A DNA stretch of 64,000 nucleotides, taken from NCBI GenBank assembly GCA_013397935.1, contig VZRN01005381.1, positions 63,081 to 127,080 on the forward strand, written 5' to 3'. The stretch comes from Dasyornis broadbenti. Its lineage: Eukaryota > Chordata > Aves > Passeriformes > Dasyornithidae. Below, piece after piece: positions 12,001 through 24,600 of this stretch (position 1 is the stretch's first letter; every line of letters starts with the position of its first letter). A program made the translations under genes and the position numbers. The notes under the pieces were generated by a model that did no database searches, was not told where the DNA came from, and was given only the letters and a program-made list of their open reading frames with translations.

Positions 12001-13892
12001 GTTTATGAATGTTCTGGTGAAATTCTGACTAGAAGTGCAGGACTTGATAAAGTCACAGCAAGGATTTGTCTCAACAGCTGTACAATTGATTTCCTAATTA
12101 AATAGGTTTCTTTTCTTTATACAATGAAATGTATACAATGAAATTGTTTTATTTGTCTTGTAATCAATACATGCTTTCTTAATATTTATTCTTATTTCTT
12201 TGCAAGATGCATCATGTTCTATTTTCAATGTTGCTTTTATTTCCTTGGCTTGACAAGACTAACTTCTTTTTTAATTTCTAGATGAATTTGCCCCTCTGCT
12301 TCATAATTGTCTTCAGATTTTGATTTTACTTCTCTGAAAGTCAGCTACATGGGTTGAATTATATGTGGGGCAGAGGTGTTAGTTTGTTGTTTTATTTTCT
12401 TGTTTAAATTAAAATAGAAATAAACTTTTTATTTGTAATTCATGTTTCAGTTAGAGTACAATAATTTTAATAAAAGGTACATGAGATAAATTACTGTCAT
12501 GTTCAGAGCAATTGATTGTACACACCAGGGGGACGTGGACCAGATGAAGAATCATGTATAAAAATTATTTTTATGGTTTTAAAATGGGCTTAATAAGATA
12601 CTACTTTTAAAAAATCTGTTCTCACAATGTTACATTTTTCTGTACCTCTTCTTCTAATGCATACATGCATACATGCAAAGGAGATGCATAGAGACACGAA
12701 GTTATGGCTTTAAAAGGAAGTGGTATTTCAAGGCAAAGTCAATAATTCTGTCATATTTATTTATTTCACTGAGTGAAGATTAGCATTCACATTTATTTTT
12801 CTCTGTGCTTTTTAAAAATAATGAAATTAGCACAGTTGATATTGCCAGGAAATTCAAATGACCTCTAATGATCTCAATTTTTTTTTTTCTATTTCTATGT
12901 CACTAGTTTTCTAACAAAGGCTGAAATCCTACAGGTTCTACACGCAAAGAAATGCCATTTCTGGATGAGAAATATCCACTCTAAAGTTTTAGGAATTAAT
13001 TGCTAGAACTACATGAATGTGGCCATGAGGCTCTTTTAAGTATCTAGATGATTAATTGGTGTCTACAAAACTGATGTATAGATACCTCTTATCTGTTACC
13101 ACCTGCAAAAAAAGATATATTTGGGCAGAAATACTTCATACTTTTATGTATGTATTTTTATCTTCAGTTACTCAGTTAAAGAAAACAGTTATTCAGTTAT
13201 TTTTAGTTCTCATATATTTCATTAAGATTGTTTTCAGAAATACCTAGGACTTTTAACAACATTCCTGCAATAAATATAAGTTCTTGAAGTGTTTTATTGT
13301 AAAGTTCTGAAATGTTTGCATGATCATGTTGAGTAGGAAATTAATTGATTACTAATAACTTGAAAATAAGTTTGATCTTTTCATTACACTTTGTTACAGC
13401 TTTATATATCCGTGTTAAAAAATAGATTTTCAAAACGTTTCACCTCTTCCAAAAGTGAAACATCTAAGAATAAGTATATGATTATAATAATCATTTAACA
13501 AGCTGCACGGTATGACTGTAATTTGCTACTCAGAATTTAACGAATTGCCTCCTCAAATCAAGCATCTGCTACTGTAAGTGACAGTGATTACCAAATAAGG
13601 ATATTAGGAATCTCAGCCCATGAAAACATCAAAGAAGCTTAATATACTGTGATGAAGAAAGTATGAGTTTTGGTAGCATTATTTTTAACATGGAAAAATT
13701 ACATAGGTTTCTGACTCTTAATAATCTTGATCTGAGTTTCTTAATTTCAGATTTTCTTCTCAGTTCCTTAAGTCATGAGTTTGTTAGAATTTAACTATCA
13801 TTCTATCTGCTTGTCGCTAATATATATTTTAATTTTCTACCAAACTATTTAGAATTTTCCGGCTAAAAATAAATGGAATGGGTTTCCCATTT
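9022..13892. other. Long AT-rich stretch, no gene recognised
   Basis: It holds a T tract at 9996-10019, CATACATG-type short repeats near 12660-12677 and a near-perfect 13-bp tandem duplication around 12119-12147. Open frames on both strands reach about 105 codons (10018-10335, -) but carry no recognisable domain. The 75-codon frame at 11878-12105 (+) follows a pyrimidine run ending in TAG but has no family signature. Confidence 0.45.
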
Positions 13893-13904
13893 CCCCCCCC
13901 CCCC
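13893..13904. repeat. Poly-C tract (12 bases)
   Basis: A run of twelve C, unusual in this AT-rich setting. It is a likely length-variable homopolymer. Confidence 0.9.
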
Positions 13905-15599
13905 TTTATTTGGATATTCCCATGCTACAATTACTTTAGTTCCTACATGTTTTGAAGATAAGAAAATTTAACAAGGGACAGTTTTTGCATTAAAAATAAA
14001 TCTTTTCATTCTTCTTTAAATATCAGTTTAAAAAGGGAAAAATTATCACTAAACCAAGCAGTTGAGATCCATTAGCATCCTTGTTGTCAGCACATCAGAG
14101 GCTCTGAGACAAGCTGTGCTCTGCTCCAAATCAGGCTTCTTCACCAAGAAAACTGCCGTTCTCATTCCAGATTTGAGTCCAGGAATGAAGCATTATGTGA
14201 ACTATTGTGCATGGGCTCATAACTTGTGAAATATTACTTGTCTATTTATTTTTTTATTGCAAGAAGGCTTCATCCTGGTTTTATTGTGAAGAGTCTCAGC
14301 ACTAGTCAAAGATCACTTTGGACAAGGTGTTTCACCTTGCTGCGACTACCTACCACTAAAATAACTGTTTGCTGTCCTGCTTCACCTTCAGTTCAAGGAA
14401 TGCTACAGAGAATAGATGCCTGGACAAGTAAAATGGTCATACTGCAGCAACTGATAGCCTTGATGTTAGTTGAGGCTGGAGATACTTTTGGACAATCTTT
14501 GAAATTTACCTGGATGTCAATGACTGGGAGGAAGACTGGAGTGAGAAAATTTGTAGAAATAGTCTCAGTTAGACTATAATATTGAAGATGAAGTTATCCT
14601 CATCTTCATTTTCAAACTTCTTGTGTAGATTTGGGACTCTTGATAACACACAGAAAACATAACCTCTCTGCTCAAGAAGACAACATCAGCCTTATCAGAG
14701 GGCACTGAAAGGGTGACAAAAAGATTGAAATAAAGATGGAGATACTTGTACATTTTCTTGTGTATGAATTTTAAATATGTTATAGTGACTTTTCTATTTT
14801 AATTAGCAGTATAGTGTAACTGGAACACAAATTATAATAAATTACAGGTTGCTTAGGTTGCTAATATTTTATTTTGGGTAGCAACAAATCCTTGTCACAG
14901 AAGTAATATTCTCTGCTTTATCCATAGCAATATTTTGAATAAAAAGAGGGCAATGCACTTGAGATAAAATGTGAAGGTGAAGACAATGGAGAAGTGCCAC
15001 TTTGGCACTCACAGGAGAATATGGAGAATATGATAAATATTTTAATTACTTTTTAGTCTCACAATATAGAATGTTATCGCTTCTATTTTTTTTTTTTTAA
15101 TCTAATGATCTACAAGTTACCAGTTTCATAATAGGGACATCAACTTTGGAAAACCTTTGTAATAGAAAATTTCTGATCCTATTATTTCTGTGCATGAAAT
15201 TTGGAAGCATAGTACCAATTGCCATTGAGCACCATAATTTTGACTAAAACTATTTCAATCTCTGTGTAGGATATTATTTTGCAACAGAGCAGCAAAGCGC
15301 AATGTAAGAGGAAGATTATTTTATTTCAGAACCCTCACACACAGTCTCTTATATACCCCACATACTTACTAATACCAAGACATGTTGATTTGGGTGGTTT
15401 GTCCAGCTTGCAGACCTGGGGACTTTTTACGTGCATGCACGTTTGTCCAGGATTTTTTGCATTTGTACAGTATGTGGCAGACACCAACTTAGTGACCATA
15501 TATAGGTTGTGAATATGGCTTTTTCCAGCTTTCGGGAGCTGAGAGTATTTAGTCCCTTCACCGTGACTCAATTTTGAAGGCCACTGATAGTTACTTAGT
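13905..15599. other. Unique sequence with a 117-codon frame of unclear meaning
   Basis: The stretch 14040-14760 is of higher complexity and slightly richer in GC than its flanks. It includes the 117-codon frame 14226-14579 (+) and an AATAAA at about 14730. The predicted peptide has no domain I recognise. It could be an untranslated exon of a long non-coding RNA, a decayed retrocopy or chance. The rest, including a poly-T run near 15088-15100, shows nothing. Confidence 0.35.
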
Positions 15600-16035
15600 G
15601 CCCCTTTTTCTTTCAGTCTATTTGTCCTGAGGATATGGGTGAGCAAAAGGGTGGGAGAGGACACAGCAGGTAGAAATGACCCAAACTGACCAAAGGGATA
15701 TTTCACACCACACAACATCACCCTTGTCAATAAAAGTAAAGGAAGAAGAAGCAGGGAAAGGGAGCTGTTGTCCCAGTTGGAAATTGTTGGGACAAAGGCT
15801 GGGCATTGATCTGTTTATGGGAGGGAATGAGTAATTTCTTTTGCTTTGCTGGTTTGCCTTTTCACTCTCTATTAAACTGTCTTTATCTCAATCCACGAGC
15901 TTTCTCATTTTTATTTTGTTTTTTTTTTTCCTTTCCTATTCAATCCACATAGATTCTTGGAGCGTGTTGAGGAGGAAGGGAGAGAGGGAGTGTCTATATG
16001 GGTGTTTGACTGCTGGCTGGGGTCAACCCACCACA
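15600..16035 (+). mobile_element. ERV LTR fragment, sense on + (same family as 56787-57343)
   Basis: Shared landmarks with the minus-strand LTR at 56.8-57.3 kb, in the same order: 'actgaccaaagggatat', 'tattaaactgtctttatctcaa' followed by 'ccacgag', and a terminal 'gctggctggggt...ccaccaca'. ATTAAA at 15871-15876 sits where the LTR polyadenylation signal is expected. The normal TATATAAAG promoter motif has decayed to a CAATAAAAG-like string near 15730. The 3' end is placed at 16035; the 5' boundary is uncertain and the first part may be deleted. No adjoining gag, pol or env sequence was seen, so it is a solo or truncated LTR. Open frames within it are spurious. Confidence 0.8.
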
Positions 16036-17681
16036 AGCAGAAATACTTTTCTTCAATTCTTTCCTACCAATTTCCTTGCTTTCCAATAAAATCCCAAAAG
16101 AATTGGAATTATCATGTTTGTCATTTTGTTAATTTTATCAGGAAAAAGAAGTGCTAGAAAGAATACACCTTTCATTTTTATTAATTTAGCTTTTATTGTT
16201 TTATATTCTTATTAGAATAGCCATCAGTCTACTTCTTTAAAGCAACAAGACACCAAAAGAAAAGCTAGCTTGGAGTGCAGATTCACAAAGAAATAAATGA
16301 CTCTCAGTATAATGATTTCAGGGGGATTATCTTTATTTCGAAAGGGTAATAATTTATGAAGAAGAATATAAACATCAATATTAAAAAGGTGTGTTCTGTT
16401 TTAGCACCTATTACCACAATCTGCATAAAAGTGATATTTCCACAGGTAGAATTTCTCAGTCTTTCCTTTTATTTTGCTTTGAAATGAGGCAAGTCAGTTG
16501 GAGCTTTTGGATTTCTGGAAAAAAAAAAATTAAAAAGGAAAAAGAAATTAGAAAACATTGCAAGTGACATTCAGCATTGTTATATTGTTACAAACGTGTG
16601 GTATGCAGCAGCAGTTTTGTTCTCATGCTGTAGAACCATTTAGGAGAGTTGTTTGCAGGGTGTGTTAGAGAAGTACCTGTAGCTTTTTTTGACATAGCAG
16701 CTCCTCTGAGTATAAGGTATGATTGTTAAATGACTTTTCTCGTCTTAGACTGAGAAGGTCTCTGAGAAAATTTATAGGTGTTATTCTTGTAGTGGCTAGG
16801 TGACAAATTACCAGAACTGAAAACTGGAGCATTCCCTTAAGGAAAATAAATCAGTTTGTTAACAAATTCCATTACTCTCTTGAGAAAATTAGTTACATTA
16901 TCAAAGAGAAATTACATTGATTTCAGGAGACTCTGGTGCTCTTTCTGCACTTACCAAGTGATAATATTTTGTTTAGGCACTGTAACTGTACTCTCAAAAA
17001 AAGTAACAAAGGAAATTAGTAATTTTAGCTCTATTAATAGAAAATAATTCAAACGTATAATAAAATTTAAGTGGGTTTGTTGTTTCTTAATGACTTGAGT
17101 ATGTTGGATTTCTTTTGGGCATTTTTGTGTGTGTTTGTTAATTTTTTTGAGGGATTCAGAACCAGATCTCATACCCAAATAAAGATGTCAAAATAATTAC
17201 ATATATATGAACTAGGTTTTCAAATTCTCATCATGATCAATGGAAATCTTCATATGTGTCTGCATTAAGATATCTAAGGTATCTTAGTACCTAACTTAAC
17301 ACTGGAGTCCATTTTCTAGAAAACTGTACCAAGGCCATTTTAAGAAATGATGTGATTTCACTGCTAAATCCAAAGTGCTTGATAAATCTTAGGCTGTACA
17401 GTACCTCTGGGTGAATTTGGCAGGTATACAACCACAATTTCTAAAGACCTGAATTTTCATGGGAAAAATCCAAACTAATAAAATAGTACAAACAAAATAA
17501 ACCAACCCCACTCAAGCAAACAACCCTCCCTTAAAAAAAAAACAAAAACCCAACAGCAGATATTCATATTCCACAATACCTAAAGTAGCATTAGACATCT
17601 AGTTAGCAATAGAATCCTGCCCATTAGATTTTATTGTCAAAAATTTTAAAAACTGCATGTATAAAAAATACTAGACTCATC
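16036..17681. other. Unique AT-rich sequence, nothing recognised
   Basis: It contains small A/T homopolymers (for example near 16520) and an AAC-rich low-complexity patch at about 17490-17555. No supported gene or repeat family. Confidence 0.5.
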
Positions 17682-17736
17682 TCATTGGACACTATGATCT
17701 TGTGGGGCTCTTCCATCTCAGGATATTCTATGATTC
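17682..17736 (+). mobile_element. CR1-type 3' tail fragment
   Basis: A short piece with the order 'ttggac.ctatgatcttgtggg', 'ctcttcca.ctcag', 'atattctatgattc'. This is the extreme 3' end of one CR1 subgroup, also used as the tail of tRNA-headed songbird SINEs. No tRNA-like head is visible upstream, so it is called CR1 rather than SINE. Confidence 0.75.
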
Positions 17737-20175
17737 ATCAGATTCTAAGCACTGAATTAATAGGCAACCTCTTTAACCTAATAGAGTTGTCAACAGAAAT
17801 AGGCACCACAGAGGACAATCGACCTCATGCAAACAATAAATGAGACAGGCACGATGGATCACTCACTGGACTAATTTAGCGCTGTTCTGAAATCCTCTAG
17901 TAGTATAACCCAAAAATAGACTGATCTCTCCTTCTGACTTCTAAAAGTCAGTGAGAATGTCCTGTTACCATGTCTCATTTTATCAAAAACCAGCAGGAAA
18001 CTTCAGCATCTGCACAAAAGCACTACATTTGTAAGACTTTATAGCATCAACTATTTAATAATCGCTACTGCTTTCTGAGGACTACTCCTTCTTTACCTAG
18101 CATATTTAAAAAATATTTCTAATATAAATAATGAGCATTTCCTGGAAAAGAGACAATTTTTTCAACTACAAAAGTAAACAAAATATTTAATTTCCCTACA
18201 CTCTAGTTTCATCTAAACCCACCTTTTTTTCCTCTTTCCATGTAAAAATAATTGTTTCAGTTTACCATGTCTCAAAATTAAAACATTGACACAGATATTC
18301 TGTTTTTTCTTTCCTTGCTCAGTTACATTCTCCTCCAATTTTTTAAATTAAATCTGTGTAGGTAATGGATAACATCCAGTGTGCCAGTCAGTGTGAACTA
18401 AGATACCAGTAGATATCTGTGCTATTAGAATAGAAAAAAAATATTTCAGGACCATTTTTTATAGTTCACCAGTCAGGAAATTGTGGTAAAGAATAGCTTA
18501 TACCTATGTAAGAATGTATTTTTAGAAGAGATGTGCTCCCCAGTTTTACTTTCTGGGACCACTGTGCATTGGTGTGAAGTTAATTATGCCATTTGGCTTA
18601 CTCCTGAGAAAAATCATAGGACCTGCTAACAGCACGCATAGATAGTGGTATCCAGCATGGCTAAAAAAGGCTGCTATTACCCTGACAGGTTAAATAGATT
18701 TGAAAACTACAATAACATTTAAAATTCCATTACATGCCTTGAAACCTGAGCTGAATGTTTTAAGTCTCTAAATATTAGGTTGGTGGTTAAGTGCAGAACT
18801 CTCGTATTTCATATCACATGTATCTAGGAGAATAAGCCCTGAAGGTCCTGAGAAGGCTCATTGCTAGTTTAATCTGAGTTCATGCTCTTATTCATACAGT
18901 GCTCAGTGGGAGTCAGTCCTTGGAGCCTCCATTACATAAATAGATAAAGTTATCAATCCGTCTATTCACTCTTTGCAGTAATTCTTACTTCAAACACTAC
19001 ATCCTTATAGAGTGTTGTTGATATTTTACATACTAGTCTCTGGAGTTTTCTTTGTCTTTAAAACTTAATTTTTTTCCTTAGTATCGTATCTTAATGTCAG
19101 AATTTAAACGCTGTTTGATCACAAAATCTTATGGACAGAAATACATGAGTGGATCTACATTGCATATAAAACAGCAGTAAGTTTGAGTATAGGATCCCAG
19201 ATCATGTTTTATTCTTAACTGTTAGGTATCTCACTTAACTAAATTTTCAGCCATTTCTACACAGCTCCCTTCAAGATATTCTAGGTGCCAAGAGCTCAAA
19301 CACAGATAGGAGCGTAACGGTTTTGTCTCTTTACCTTCTATATAATCCTTCATCACTGTGTCAGTAGCTCTTGCAGTCGCCAAAACTGCAACAAGCCCTC
19401 AGGCAATGCACTGGAGAATAAAACACATAACAGCGTTTTCACACTCAAAAAAAAAAACAAAAAACAAAACACTTCAGTACCTCATAATATTTCTGAACCT
19501 TTGGTTTTGAATACAACAGTGCACCTATTTGAGGCATCTCACATGGAGCCCTGGAGAAAATGAGGGTCATTATTATGCCTTTTGGACATACCTCTCAGGT
19601 GTAGGGATGTAAGCCATTCTGTGCCATTTGGGCAGGAGCAGCAGGGAGACCTTTGACAACAAACAGTATATCTTACTCAGTTCTTATTACCCTGGTATAT
19701 AAAATATCTGATAATGACCCCAGGAAACCTCCCAGGAAGTCTGCCAAACTCAAAATGGGCTTATGATAGTATGACATGCATCACTAGTGGCCTTTAAATC
19801 TTGCAGTTATAATCTAACAGGTGCAAAAAGAAGTAAGAGGAAAGGATGATTTTGTGCAAAATTTAATGAATGTTCCCTCAATGTTATATCTTTGAAGTCT
19901 TACAGAGTCATGTTGAATTGCTGGCCTTGCACTTGTTACTGCTTCATTCTGGATGCAATGTTCATTATTAGGATAGCACTACATATTTACTTGATTCAAC
20001 ATTGTAGGTATCAGAAAAAACCTCACTATACAGTCAGTTCTACTATATATATGGGATACTCAAATTTTTTTACACCTGAAAACGGAGCATGGTCTGGAGC
20101 TGTATACATTGCCCTTTGCCAAACAAATCAGCAAGTATTGTTTATGCACATTTGTATTTAAATTCGTATTTACAC
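17737..20175. other. Mostly unique AT-rich sequence
   Basis: Apart from the possible retrocopy 3' end listed separately, nothing is recognised. Stretches near 18530-18680 and 19500-19720 are of higher complexity without a frame or known repeat. Confidence 0.4.
19417..19469 (+). other. Poly-A signal followed by A-rich tail: possible retrocopy 3' end
   Basis: AATAAA at 19417-19422 is followed about 25 bases later by an A-rich run at 19447-19469, the spacing of a cleaved and polyadenylated mRNA. CR1 does not make such tails, so this could be the end of a processed retrocopy or LINE-independent transcript insertion. The sequence upstream (19260-19416) gives no recognisable parent gene. A chance A-rich tract is an equal alternative. 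Confidence 0.25.
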
Positions 20176-20340
20176 AGGTGGGATTTGACAGTGGAGGGCC
20201 CTGGGGACACCCTCTGTGAGGACTGACTGGGGCTACCTAGTGCTGGGCACAGCCCATTCCATTTGGCTCCAATGGTCCCGCCTCAGGGCATGCCTGAGCC
20301 CCACAGCCAAGGAGGCGGTGTCGTAAAAGTTCTGTAACTT
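20176..20340. mobile_element. GC-rich segment, probable ERV LTR fragment
   Basis: An abrupt GC-rich block with 'ggagggccctgggg', 'ctggggctac', 'gggcacagcccattcca' and 'aaggaggcggtgtc'. It resembles songbird LTR sequence I have seen, though I cannot name the family or fix its ends. It stops about 85 bases before the 3' end of the antisense CR1. Composition and the tight boundary argue for an insertion rather than host coding sequence. Confidence 0.4.
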
Positions 20341-20423
20341 CTTTCATATAACCCATGTAATATAAAGAAAGAAATAAACAAAGACAAGTGAACAGACAGA
20401 AATGGACAAATACAAACAAAATA

Positions 20424-21660
20424 AATATCACAGGATCACACAGAATCACAAAGAGACCATCAATATCATCAACCCAGCACCACGATAATCTTCCCTAAAC
20501 CATATCCCCGGGTGCCACATCCAGATGTTTCTTAAACACTTCTAGAGACGGTGGTTCCACCTCCTGCCTGGGGAACTTACTCCAATTTCTAAAGACTCTT
20601 TCAGTGAAAAACTTTTCTGATACCTAATCTGAATTTACCCTGGAACAACTTAAGGGCATTTGCTCTTGTCCTTTTGCTTAAGACATGCAGAAGATAATGA
20701 CCTCCATCTCACTACAACCTCCTTTCAGGTAGTTTTAGATAGCAATGAGGTCCTACTGAGCCTCCTCATGTCCAGACTAAACAACCCAATTTTCCTTAGC
20801 TGCTCCTCACAGGGCGTGTTTTCTAGACCCTTTACCAGCTTTGTTGCCCTTTTTGGGCACACTCCGGTGTCTCAATGTCCTTTTTGAAATGAGGTGCCCA
20901 AAACTGGACACAACACTTGAGGTGCAGCCTTACTAGTGTCAACTACAGGGGTATAATCACTGCCCTGGTCCTGCTGGCCACACTGTTGCTGATACAGGCC
21001 AAGTTGACATCAGCCTTATTCATCACCTGAGCAGACACTGGCTTATGTTGAGCTGTGCATCAACCAACACACCCAAGTCCCTTTCTGCTGAGCAGCTCTC
21101 AAACCACTTTGTCCTAAGCCTGTAGTGCTGAATGGGGTTGTTGTGACCCAAATGCAGGACCCAGAACAATGCCTTACTGAACCTTATGCAGTCAGCCTTA
21201 GCCCATCAACCCAGCCTGTCCAGATTCCTCTGCAGACCCTTCCTACTCTCCAGCAGATCAACACTCCCAACTAACTTGGTGTCATGTGTGAATTGACCGA
21301 GGCTGCTTTTGAGCCCCTCATCCAAGTCATTGATAAAGCAGTTAGACAGGACTGGCTCCAACACTGAGCCCTGGGGAACACCAGGGGTAACAAGACACTA
21401 ATTGGATTCAGTTCCATTCACCACCACTCTCTGAGCCTGGCCATCCACATGGTTTTTTACTCAGTGAAGAATACACTCACCCAAGCCATGAGCAGCCAGT
21501 TTCTCCAAGACAATGCTGTAATAGATGATGTAAAATGCTTCACTGAAATCTAGATAGACAGCTATGTGCTAGACAGAAATCTAGATCCACAGCTTTTCCC
21601 TCATCCACTAGGAAGGTCACCTTGCCATAGAAGAAGATTGGGTTAATCAGGCAACCTATT
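20424..21660 (-). mobile_element. CR1 LINE, antisense, 1.2 kb, 5'-truncated
   Basis: A nearly continuous CR1 3' portion read in reverse. It has a tail of 'atcacaggatcacacagaatcac' repeats at 20424, the 3' UTR, and the ORF2 C-terminal region. ORF2 continues to the reverse-transcriptase core: the segment around 21365-21390 corresponds to the PQGSVL motif and that at about 21270-21300 to the region beside the catalytic aspartates. Stop codons and frameshifts break the frame. The 5' truncation falls inside the RT domain near 21660. It is better preserved than the copy at 6.9-8.1 kb. The open frame at 20660-20887 (+) is antisense read-through. Confidence 0.93.
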
Positions 21661-24600
21661 ACCAGAAATAAAAATATCAAAACCTATTATCAAAGGATTT
21701 GTCCTGTGTTGCAGTATTATTCAAATTTATCCGCTCTGGCAAAAGAAAGCATAAAAAGAGAGAAACAACCACTAAAATTCCACACCCCCCCCTCACCCAG
21801 TCTGAATCTGTTTTGATTCCTTTTTATGTCCTACAACAGTATGTTTAATTAAATTCCTAACAATAAGAATTTTTACTTGACTTCTTCTGTCCTTGAAAGA
21901 AGTTGCAAAACTGCAATCTGCTTTACCAAAGGATTTGTTTTATTGAAAATTTATCTTAAATGCATATAACTCATGCACTTTGTTTTTTACCAAATAAACC
22001 CCCACCACATTATTATTTCTTAATCTAAATCTAAACTATAGTTCTACACAAAATGATATATTCTGAAATAATAGCTACATTTTATTTGCTATGTGTGAAT
22101 TTTTGTTCTGTACTTAAATCTCATCTAATTGTGTACTTATATTTGGAGATGAATAGAGACACTTTATAGACAATCTTTTTTACTCTGAAATTATATGACA
22201 AATGCAAATGTATAATGGATTACGAAATTGAATTTAAATTTATTCTGAATTTATACTGAGACATATGTCTAGTTCTTCTCAAAGAAAAATCACATAATGT
22301 ATATGCAGAGAAACATATTTACAGGAATGTTATTATCAAAGGAGGTAAAGACACATAATGCTGCTTTGAAACATACTGAGAAAAACAATAATTTTGCACA
22401 TTTTGAAGTATATTTTGTTTCAATAATAAAACCAGAAAAAGAACAAGGTTTAAAAGATGAAGAATAAATAAGGTCTTGAGTGTTAGCCACAATATTTTCT
22501 TCTTAAGCATAAATAAAACATTTCATTACAGCGATATTCTTTCCGCCATTCTCTGTCACATGCACACACACACATGCATACACATGTATCCAACACAAGC
22601 AGCATTGGTCTAGAGTTCAATTTAATCACTCTCTCACAAATATTTATTAATATTTATGGTGTTCTAAAGCATTCTTTTAGACATGTGATCTTTACTCCAG
22701 AAGGCAGAATCTCCCACAGGAAATTTGTCTCACCTTCCAGTCCCCTTCACAGGTGCTTGGTCACCTAAAATGGAGTTGGGCTCTCTGCAGGCGAGCTAAC
22801 TGCAGCCTTTTAGTCAACACAGACAATTATTACTCTTATTCTAAAGCAGACGTGGTTTTGAACAGCAGTGCAGTGGTCAGTTCCTTAAACAATATTTACC
22901 TGATATCCTCTGGTTAAAACAGGATCCTAAATTAAGATGTTAACTGCAACAGAAGTTAGATACCTATGTCACTAACACCTAAGTTTAGAAGTTTGAATAT
23001 AAACATTAATCCTAACAGGTGTTTTGTTGAGAAAAATGATTACTAGGTTTTTCAAAATTAATCAAATAAACACCCTCAAATGCAAGAAAAACACAGTCTA
23101 AACATCTTTAAACATATTACAATCAATGAATGAATATTTATTGGGAAATGAAATAGGGTGTAAAATAGTCACAGAGCTGTTCAAGTAAAATGGCAATCAC
23201 GTATTACAGTTCTTAAAAAATATTTAGCATGCACATAGACAAGTTAATGATGACATTTCAGTCAGAAAAGGTGTATTTCATCTGTTTTACTGAAAATTTT
23301 GGCATTGATCATCACATATACAGATGTCATCCTCCTTCAAATGACATCTCAGAGGTTTCTCTGTCTTTTCGTTTTTGTTAACACCTATGTTCACCATTAG
23401 CTTCTTATTTGCTAAAACATCTTAGATGAGGAAAATGAGGGCAAGAGATGGACAAGAATAAAGCCTTACGCATATTCTAATATGAAGATTAAAAAGAAAA
23501 ATGTATCATTGGCAAGAAATGCAATATATATTTATATATACATACACACAATGTCAGAGAATGGTGTCATTTTCTTTTAAAGATTTTAGCAATCTTAGTA
23601 CTGTGCATGTACTTCTTGTAAAAACTCCACATCATTCTAATAATGAGAGCTGCAGACCGCTATCTTTCACACACATTGTGTATGAACTCAGTTCACCAAG
23701 AATCTCAGGAATTACAACAAACTCGTAATATTATTTCATATTAAATATCCATGTTATATCATAGTTCACGTTTAGGAAATTCAGGCAGACCGACAATTTT
23801 CACTTAGATGCTGTACTATCTGGAACAAATAGAAATGTGTATTTACAATATCCCTAGCTCTTAATACCCTTCATTTATTTCTGAAATGGAAAGTTTGGTG
23901 CAGCTAAATGTATCTGAAGCAAAAAAAAAAACACCTTATGACATCACAATAATTTTGTCAGATATAACACATTGCTAGCTGCAAAAGCCAAGGAGTTTGT
24001 AATATTTATATTCCTGAAAGGAATAAAATATCTATGTCAAACATATTTTGTTTCCAAGGTCTTTTATTTTTTTATTTGAAGCAGCAAAGTACAGAAGAGT
24101 AAAGCTTTTAGTAATTACATCATGATTTGTTATAGTAATAGTTCCACCTCTTCCAAGCTCCTATTCTAAACTTTTTTCTTCCTCATATGATCATGAAAAT
24201 GCTGTATTTTTTCCAGAAACTCATACTATGTGCTATAGTAATGCTGACATTACTGAGGCAGTCGGGTAATAAATGCTACCTTGTGATTTCCATTTTTCTG
24301 AAGTTGTAGATCCTTATTGGCATTCTTTATTCCAGAACAAAAGATTCTCTTAAAAGTGTCTTAACAAAGTTAAATGTGACTAAATGTAGTCAAAACTACT
24401 TAAGGTAGAAACCCAAGGAGTAGTGAAAACTGGTACTTGAAGACAAGTGAACTTAAGAAGCTGAAAAATGTATAATGGAAATTTCAGGAGTGATCCTTTT
24501 ATAAACACTTGTGATTCTTAGAGCCAATTGTAAAGGCTAAAAGCAAAAGACATACAAGGAATTTATTATTACATTCCACTAAATACTCTGAAAACTGTAA

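Noticed and set aside
14226..14579. 117-codon + open frame
   Set aside because: No recognisable domain and no supporting signals beyond a distant AATAAA; mentioned only as unexplained sequence.
15335..15730. 131-codon minus-strand open frame
   Set aside because: It overlaps the antisense side of the 15.6-kb LTR and flanking DNA; no domain recognised.
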